A stretch of 64,000 nt of DNA from NCBI GenBank assembly GCA_001949185.1, contig BDGG01000005.1, forward strand, positions 124,001 through 188,000, written 5' to 3'. Shown one piece after another: positions 59,342-64,000 of the stretch. The first letter of the stretch is position 1; the number at the start of each line of letters is the position of its first letter. The stretch is from Ramazzottius varieornatus. Taxonomy: Eukaryota > Tardigrada > Eutardigrada > Parachela > Ramazzottiidae. The translations under genes and the position numbers were made by a program. Under the pieces are notes generated by a model. The model had not been told where the DNA came from, ran no database searches, and saw only the letters and a list, made by a program, of their open reading frames with translations.

Positions 59342-59795
59342 CTAAAACTTCAACCCCATTTTCCTCAAATCTTCCTTGGCTGCCTCAATCTCCTGCAACG
59401 AGTTTTTTACGTTAACTGTACACATGGGCCGCTGGGCAGTATAGTAAACATGCACAAGGCTACATCGGCTTCACAAGGTGCCTACATGCTGCAGCTCTTC
59501 GGCGGCTTCCGGACAATCACGGAACGTGGCTACTCTGTAACAGATTATCCCAAGGGAGATCAGTCCGAACGAGATCACAGCATAGAGTGGCACCTACAAC
59601 CAATTAACCGTTAGTCTTCAGATGCACAGCGTCGCGAAGGTCTTTGTTAGCCTAGAGCCGCAGACGACGACTTACGTAAAGGACGAGGTGCTTCTCAAAC
59701 GCATCGAGATCCAATGAGCTGAGGTTCAGGAGCATGCCACTCCAAATAGCGACAGCGACCACGCCACCGATCGCCCATTCTACCGCTTTGATCAT
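59342..59795 (-). CDS. DPM3: Dolichol-phosphate mannosyltransferase subunit 3
   Basis: The small membrane subunit that tethers the DPM1 catalytic subunit in the ER for dolichol-phosphate-mannose synthesis. Three short exons on the minus strand. Exon 1 is 59793-59795 (ATG) to about 59676, MIKAVEWAIGGVVAVAIWSG ending EKHLVLY^. Exon 2 is about 59594-59487, VPLYAVISFGLISLGIICYR then VATFRDCPEAAEELQH^. Exon 3 is about 59396-59342, EIEAAKEDLRKMGLKF and TAG. The product is about 92 residues with two membrane helices, then the hallmark YRVATFxDCxxAAxELQxxI and the tail KEDLRKMGLKF, which closely follow animal DPM3. Splice sites GTAAGT/GTAG and GTAGGC/GCAG keep frame. Each exon is too short to stand out as an open frame. 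Confidence 0.92.
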
Positions 59796-60283
59796 CTCGA
59801 TTTCGACTCGTCTGAGTAGAACAAATCTATCTACAGCTGCGAAGGATTAGCTGGTCAATGTGCACGGAAGAATTGTTAAAACAAAGTACTGGTAACGTCT
59901 TGCCAACCGGAAGTGAGTTCCGTCCTGTCAAACCAATAGCCCTGATCCTGTGACAGAGACTGCTGAGAACAATCAAGGGCTGCTGCGGTCCTATCAATCA
60001 ACGGAAGAAGTATCACAGAGCTTGAACCGAATTAGCCGACAGGTGGAGACGTTCTGCCAGAGTGAGTGGTATCACTCTGGTTCTGCCAAGAGCAAATCTC
60101 GTGATTCTCGTCTCCAGCCAACTTTATTAGTTGTGAGCATATTACTATGCCCGATATTGATCCATGACAGGTAGGAGCAGGATCGATTGATTCTCCTGTA
60201 GTTTTACTCTCGAAAATTGCAAAATCCGCAAGCATTTCGACATAAAACCATTCTTCGCCAAAAAGTGTGTTCGCTGCCAGGAA
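59796..60283. promoter_or_regulatory. Divergent region DPM3 / B9D1
   Basis: About 490 bp between two head-to-head genes. An open frame at 59950-60174 begins with GTG, not ATG, and is not called. Confidence 0.4.
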
Positions 60284-61757
60284 ATGTCCGTATTCCTGCT
60301 TGCGATAAAAGGTCAAATTGAGTTCGCCGCGGTAAGACGTAGTACTTCGCGACGTTTTCTCGTTTCCTGGCAGCTTTTGATACATGGTCGTTAAAGCATG
60401 TAGAGGAAGGAGCACCAGGTCACATTAAACGTTATTTGTTTGATTTTTCAGGTCCCGGATTGCCTCGATTTATTCATCAAATATCAGATCGCATACGGAG
60501 ATGACTGGGTCGTCACTACTGTAAGAGGTTTCGTTTCGCAACGATGCTAGCATAGCCAGTTTTCTATAATATGACAGAAGCAAATCTTCGTTATTACTCG
60601 ATCCGCAGGGAATCGAAGAAGGCATCACTCAGATTTGCCAACGCTCAGACTACAGGCACGATTTTGTCTTCAACTTCCCACTGGATGTCACTCTGAAAAG
60701 CACAAGCCCACATGGCTGTAAGTCCACACTCAATCGAGTCGGAGGCATTTCCGTTTTTCGTGTCTCCTGATGACAGATTCAAATGCGTAGGGCCACAGAT
60801 CGTGGTTTCTGCTTATGGAAAGGACTGGTGGGGCCACGAAGTACTCCGCGGGTACGGTGTCGCCCGGATGCCGATATGCATAGGGAGGTAGGTTTTACTG
60901 TGGAGAGGACCATAAACTGCGAGAACGGTCATCGAAATTGAGTTAACAGTACCCAATTACCCATAGCACACAAAAATCTGGCTATGAAGCTCTACAACGA
61001 AGGCTTGTGGTTACAGTAACCAGAAGAAAACCATTGGACTCTTTACTTTGGAACCCTCCAACATGTCAACTCGCCTAAGCGGTTGGCTCTCGGGACGATC
61101 GCCGGAACTCTACGATCCGAGGCTTCTGACAAGAAACAAAGGCAGAGAAGGTAAACAGAAGACCAGATAAGGCTCGGCGAAGCGAAAATACCGGTAAGAA
61201 TTGTCACCGTTTTTTGCCGGGGCGAAAATTAGTTTTGATCAATCAATCAGGCGAACACGTAATGCTTTTTTACCGTGGCGAAAGACGGGAAAAATTCTTG
61301 TTTCGCTTCGCTGAGCCTTCCCTATCATCTCTGTGAGACATCGGAAGAATCATTCAACGTATCAAGTATAAAAACTGTGCATTGGATCGTAGTACTCAAA
61401 ACGAAGTCAAAAGGATGTGTCCACGTAAGACTGCACGTAGTGACCAAAGACGTACGCGTTCTTGGATACACACTAGGTCGTTCGGAGATCGAGCAGATGA
61501 CCAGTGCGATCCCGTCATTTCAACGCGAAAGACCGTGGATTTTCAGTGGAGATGAAGCAGCTTCACGGATGGTACCTGGGTTCCGAAAAGACGAAGGTGG
61601 TACGAATCGGAACTTGTCCAGCGGGCAGGGACTAAATGAAATCACTCCAGTCAATCCAGAAGACGACAGACCAGGAACCCGAGAAGTTGTCGTCCCGCGA
61701 CCTAGGAGAAGAACGCGGAAGAATAACGACGATGAACCGACAACTTCCACATCGTAG
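60284..61757 (+). CDS. B9D1: B9 domain-containing protein 1 (ciliary transition zone)
   Basis: A member of the MKS/B9 complex at the base of cilia. A 48-bp first exon (60284-60331) reads MSVFLLAIKGQIEFAA and joins VPDCLDLFIKYQIAYGDDWV at 60452. Further exons read GIEEGITQICQRSDYRHDFV with FNFPLDVTLKSTSPHG, PQIVVSAYGKDWWGHEVLRG with YGVARMP, and LFTLEPSNMSTRLSGWLSGR with SPELYDP. The last has SKGCVHVRLHVVTKDVRVLG. These follow B9D1 block by block (GLEEGI, FPIDVTFKST, PQIVLSVYG, RGYG, VVTKDMRKLGY). After the B9 domain there is a tail of about 85 residues, rich in Arg, Pro and Glu and ending EPTTSTS, longer than in vertebrates. The intron before the last exon has an inverted repeat. Confidence 0.9.
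61169..61319. repeat. Inverted repeat in a B9D1 intron
   Basis: AAGGCTCGGCGAAGCGAAAA (61169-61188) pairs with 61300-61319 at 18 of 20 positions by eye. Inside are a second pair of GGGGCGAAAA-like and TTTTTTACCG-like segments. Span about 150 bp, no coding content. Confidence 0.7.
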
Positions 61758-61882
61758 CAGGCTGATTGCCCATAATCTAACGATTGTTCACATATTTGTC
61801 TTCTTTCCTTCTATCAACACTAGCCACACGTTCTCGAATATACTCGCAACAAATAACGATTGACTTACCAGGTATCTTCTTG

Positions 61883-62350
61883 TCACCGTAGCTCAATCAC
61901 GATGTGAAAAGAACAGGAAGAGCACGGGACAGAAATTTCCTTCGTGTTGCTCTTGGTGATGTGTTCCATCGTAATGTAAAAGCCGTCTCCACACCGACAT
62001 GGATATTTCAGCTCTGCGGTGTCGTCTTCGTTGTATTCCAAATCATCCACACCAACACGAGCGGCTACAGGAGAATACTTGTTTTGAGATTTAATTTCAG
62101 CGTCGTAGACAAGGCGACTCCCGCTGTCCGAAAGAGTCTCGTATGCTCGCTGTAGGATAATAAAATCATGCGGATCCATCCCCTTCGAGCTGCGCAAGCT
62201 TCCGTCCCTATTCCGGTTGTCCAATGGCGCATGAGCCATCTTGTCAGGGTGATACTGTTTCGCTAGTCGCAGGAAGCTGGCCCGTATTTCCTCCTGAGTA
62301 GCTGTACTGGGAACTTGCAAAACATCGTAAAGGTTTAACCCGGTCATCAT
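61883..62350 (-). CDS. DNAJC24: DPH4 / DNAJC24, J-domain cofactor of diphthamide synthesis
   Basis: Iron-binding J-protein that supports the first step of diphthamide formation on elongation factor 2. Single exon. The codon at 62351-62353 is GTG, so the first ATG (62348-62350) is taken. The J domain is at the N-terminus (LNLYDVLQVPSTATQEEIRA; HPD in AKQYHPDKM; ILQRAYETLSDSGSRLVYD). The CSL-type zinc finger is at the C-terminus (YPCRCGDGFYITMEHI and VPCSSCSFHIVIEL), with all four cysteines present. The usual CSL reads CSF here. The product of 155 residues is the expected length. Convergent with B9D1 (125 bp gap) and divergent from MRPL2. Confidence 0.93.
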   Translation of the reverse strand: MMTGLNLYDVLQVPSTATQEEIRASFLRLAKQYHPDKMAHAPLDNRNRDGSLRSSKGMDPHDFIILQRAYETLSDSGSRLVYDAEIKSQNKYSPVAARVGVDDLEYNEDDTAELKYPCRCGDGFYITMEHITKSNTKEISVPCSSCSFHIVIELR

Positions 62351-62709
62351 CACGGCTGCCAGCTAAATATGTGAAAGAATCATTCAGAAGACAGGGCGAT
62401 TTCGATGTGACAGTGTGACTCTCTTCCCCAGCTTCCGGTAGAATTGAAGAACAAGTTGAGAGTCCGGAATCGGCGGAATGTCCGGCCTGGTATGCAGTTG
62501 ACTCGCGAGTGAGCCGAGAACAAAGTGATGACGTAATGACGTAAGTTGACGTTACAACGGCTTGATTGTTCTGGCTTTTGATCCCAATTGACCTATTCCC
62601 AAATTCCCCGTTCCCACTCAGCTCTCCCGATGTTATCGAGTTCTCATATTCGTATGAACTTACCTTAAGCTGTACAGGTCTCAGCAGGGGAGACCTGCAT
62701 ATCGAAGAG
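62351..62709. promoter_or_regulatory. Divergent region DPH4 / MRPL2
   Basis: 360 bp between two head-to-head housekeeping genes. It is open in several frames but has no family signal, and is likely a shared promoter region. Confidence 0.45.
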
Positions 62710-64000
62710 ATGCTCAGCTCGGTGGCTCGCTCCTTGATGCGAGCCTCGCTGCTACGGAATGCAGACCTCATGTCGGCCACTTCCGGTCGGACCTTCACGG
62801 GTCTAGCAGCAAGACCAGCTAAAACCTTTGCTGACATTGGACCTGATCCCCAAGCGTCGGCTGACATTAGGAACTCTCCGTTCATGAAGGAAAAGATTAC
62901 ATGGCAGACATGTCGACGATTCCCCTACGATTCCACAGAGGTGCACCGTCTTAACCCTTTACTCCCAGAAACAGGACGGCCGGAACCTCGCGTGCCCCGT
63001 ATGGAAGATTTCCGTAGGAGCTTCGATCGTAAGGATATTGGGCGAAAGCCAAAGCCTTTGCTGTCCGTTCCTGCAGTCAAGTTCGCTGTCCGAGAATGGC
63101 CAAAAAAGTACACCACAGAGCCCTTAGCTACATGGAGAACGGGTGGCCGTCATCCCGTTACCGGTGAGCAAATAGATAAATGCTAAAAATTAACGTTAGC
63201 TTATCGAAATAAAGACTCGCTGAGCGAAAGCGTCAAGTGTGATTTGCGTAAAATGCGGTTTGCTCTTTGTAGGTCGAGTAATTTATCGTCGGATAGGAGG
63301 AGGTGTATACCGTGAATATTACATGGTGGATGGCCAAAGAGAATATATTCCGAAAGAGACCATCGAGGAAAAGGTTAGAAGGTTTTCTAACTTCCAAATA
63401 TTTACGAGACGTGTCTTTACTGAAAACACGACACTGAATAGCTTAGCCTGCTGGTGTCAGTCGTAGGATGTTACATCTGAGTATTCACCGTTATTTTGCT
63501 GCAGATTATAGAAATTCGCGACGATCCAATACGAACAGGGAAGATTGCTCGGATCGGATACAAGGACGGGCAGCGGTGGGTTATGGCCACTGAGAATATG
63601 CGGGTTGGTCAGATCGTCAAAAGCTCGCGCGCCATCGGGAGAATTGCAAGTGAGTGCCAAAAAGCGCGTGGCCTCTTTTGAGCTGTTAACACGACTTTGG
63701 TTTGTTTTGTAGTTCGTGCCTTTGAAGGTGACACTTACTGTGTGGGTGCTCTCCCAATGGGTACAGTGGTAAGTTCGGTGCAGGTGAGAACCACGGGTAA
63801 CGGGCTTTGTGCCGTGGCTGCTGGATGTTGCGCCCTGATTCTGAGGAAGGAGGCCGATGGTGTGGTTCTTCAGCTGCCCAGTAAGCAGACGGTCAAAGTG
63901 TCAGAAGACTGTCTAGCCACTGTTGGGCGTATTTCGAACGTCAACTGGAAAGATGTTGATCTGGGATCGGCCGGTGCATCCAGACGTGAAGGTATTCGAC
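62710..64000 (+). CDS. MRPL2: Mitochondrial ribosomal protein uL2m, 3' end outside the window
   Basis: A core protein of the mitochondrial large ribosomal subunit. ATG 62710 starts a basic targeting region (MLSSVARSLMRASLLRNADL). Exon 1 ends GGRHPVTG before GTGAGC. Exon 2 continues GRVIYRRIGGGVYREYYMVD up to TIEEK^. Exon 3 begins IIEIRDDPIRTGKIARIGYK and has WVMATENMRVGQIVKSSRAI with GRIA^. Exon 4 has VRAFEGDTYCVGALPMGTVV, then GLCAVAAGCCALILRKEADG, LQLPSKQTVKVSEDCLATVG and RISNVNWKDV. These match the uL2 fold in order. The window ends inside exon 4, before the conserved RNA-binding C-terminal loop. Exon 1 is longer than the usual presequence. Confidence 0.92.

Noticed and set aside
59950-60174. 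Open frame with a hydrophobic C-terminus between DPM3 and B9D1
   Set aside because: It starts with GTG, has no homology I recognise, and lies in the likely divergent promoter.

Overview
This window is nuclear DNA from an invertebrate animal. It holds compact multi-exon genes on both strands, with mostly short introns (about 50-250 bp) bounded by GT..AG. It has no operon signatures, phage genes or CRISPR array. The gene set fits a small-genome, ecdysozoan-like invertebrate: two TRPN/NOMPC channels, an ABCA1-type transporter and ciliary genes. A tardigrade is my leading guess, but nothing in the window proves the phylum.

Left part (76-17129, minus strand): two tandem, complete paralogues of the mechanosensitive TRPN/NOMPC channel, each with a long ankyrin-repeat array followed by a six-helix TRP pore domain. 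The left copy carries a large histidine-rich extracellular turret that the right copy lacks. A CRTAP/leprecan-like ER protein follows (18135-20304, minus), divergent from a TTLL9-like tubulin ligase (21218-23770, plus).

Middle (25020-47452, plus strand): an ERMP1-like ER metallopeptidase, imidazolonepropionase (histidine breakdown), a four-helix MARVEL-like protein, 4-hydroxyphenylpyruvate dioxygenase (tyrosine breakdown), then after a gene-poor 2.3 kb a full-length ABCA transporter.

Right part: NDUFA10 (minus) and USP30 (plus) stand head to head and both products act at mitochondria. Next come a secreted low-complexity protein, an ABRA/Costars actin-regulator protein, a SUV39/EHMT-type SET methyltransferase, a three-exon DPM3 gene (minus), the transition-zone protein B9D1, DPH4/DNAJC24 (minus), and the mitochondrial ribosomal protein uL2m (MRPL2), which is cut by the right edge.

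The most unusual content is non-coding. A family of about ten short foldback elements shares one inner hairpin (core CAAGTGGCGCACG paired with CGTGCGCCACTTG). Nine of the ten copies lie in introns of five genes. The core is joined to at least three kinds of outer arm, and one copy carries a compensatory change in both arms. I do not recognise this family. Further inverted repeats are present: about 205-bp arms in a TRPN intron that the sister gene lacks, a perfect 20-bp hairpin next to a 5' splice site, and a B9D1-intron repeat. Exon limits were read by eye from splice signals, reading frame and family knowledge; no alignment was run.
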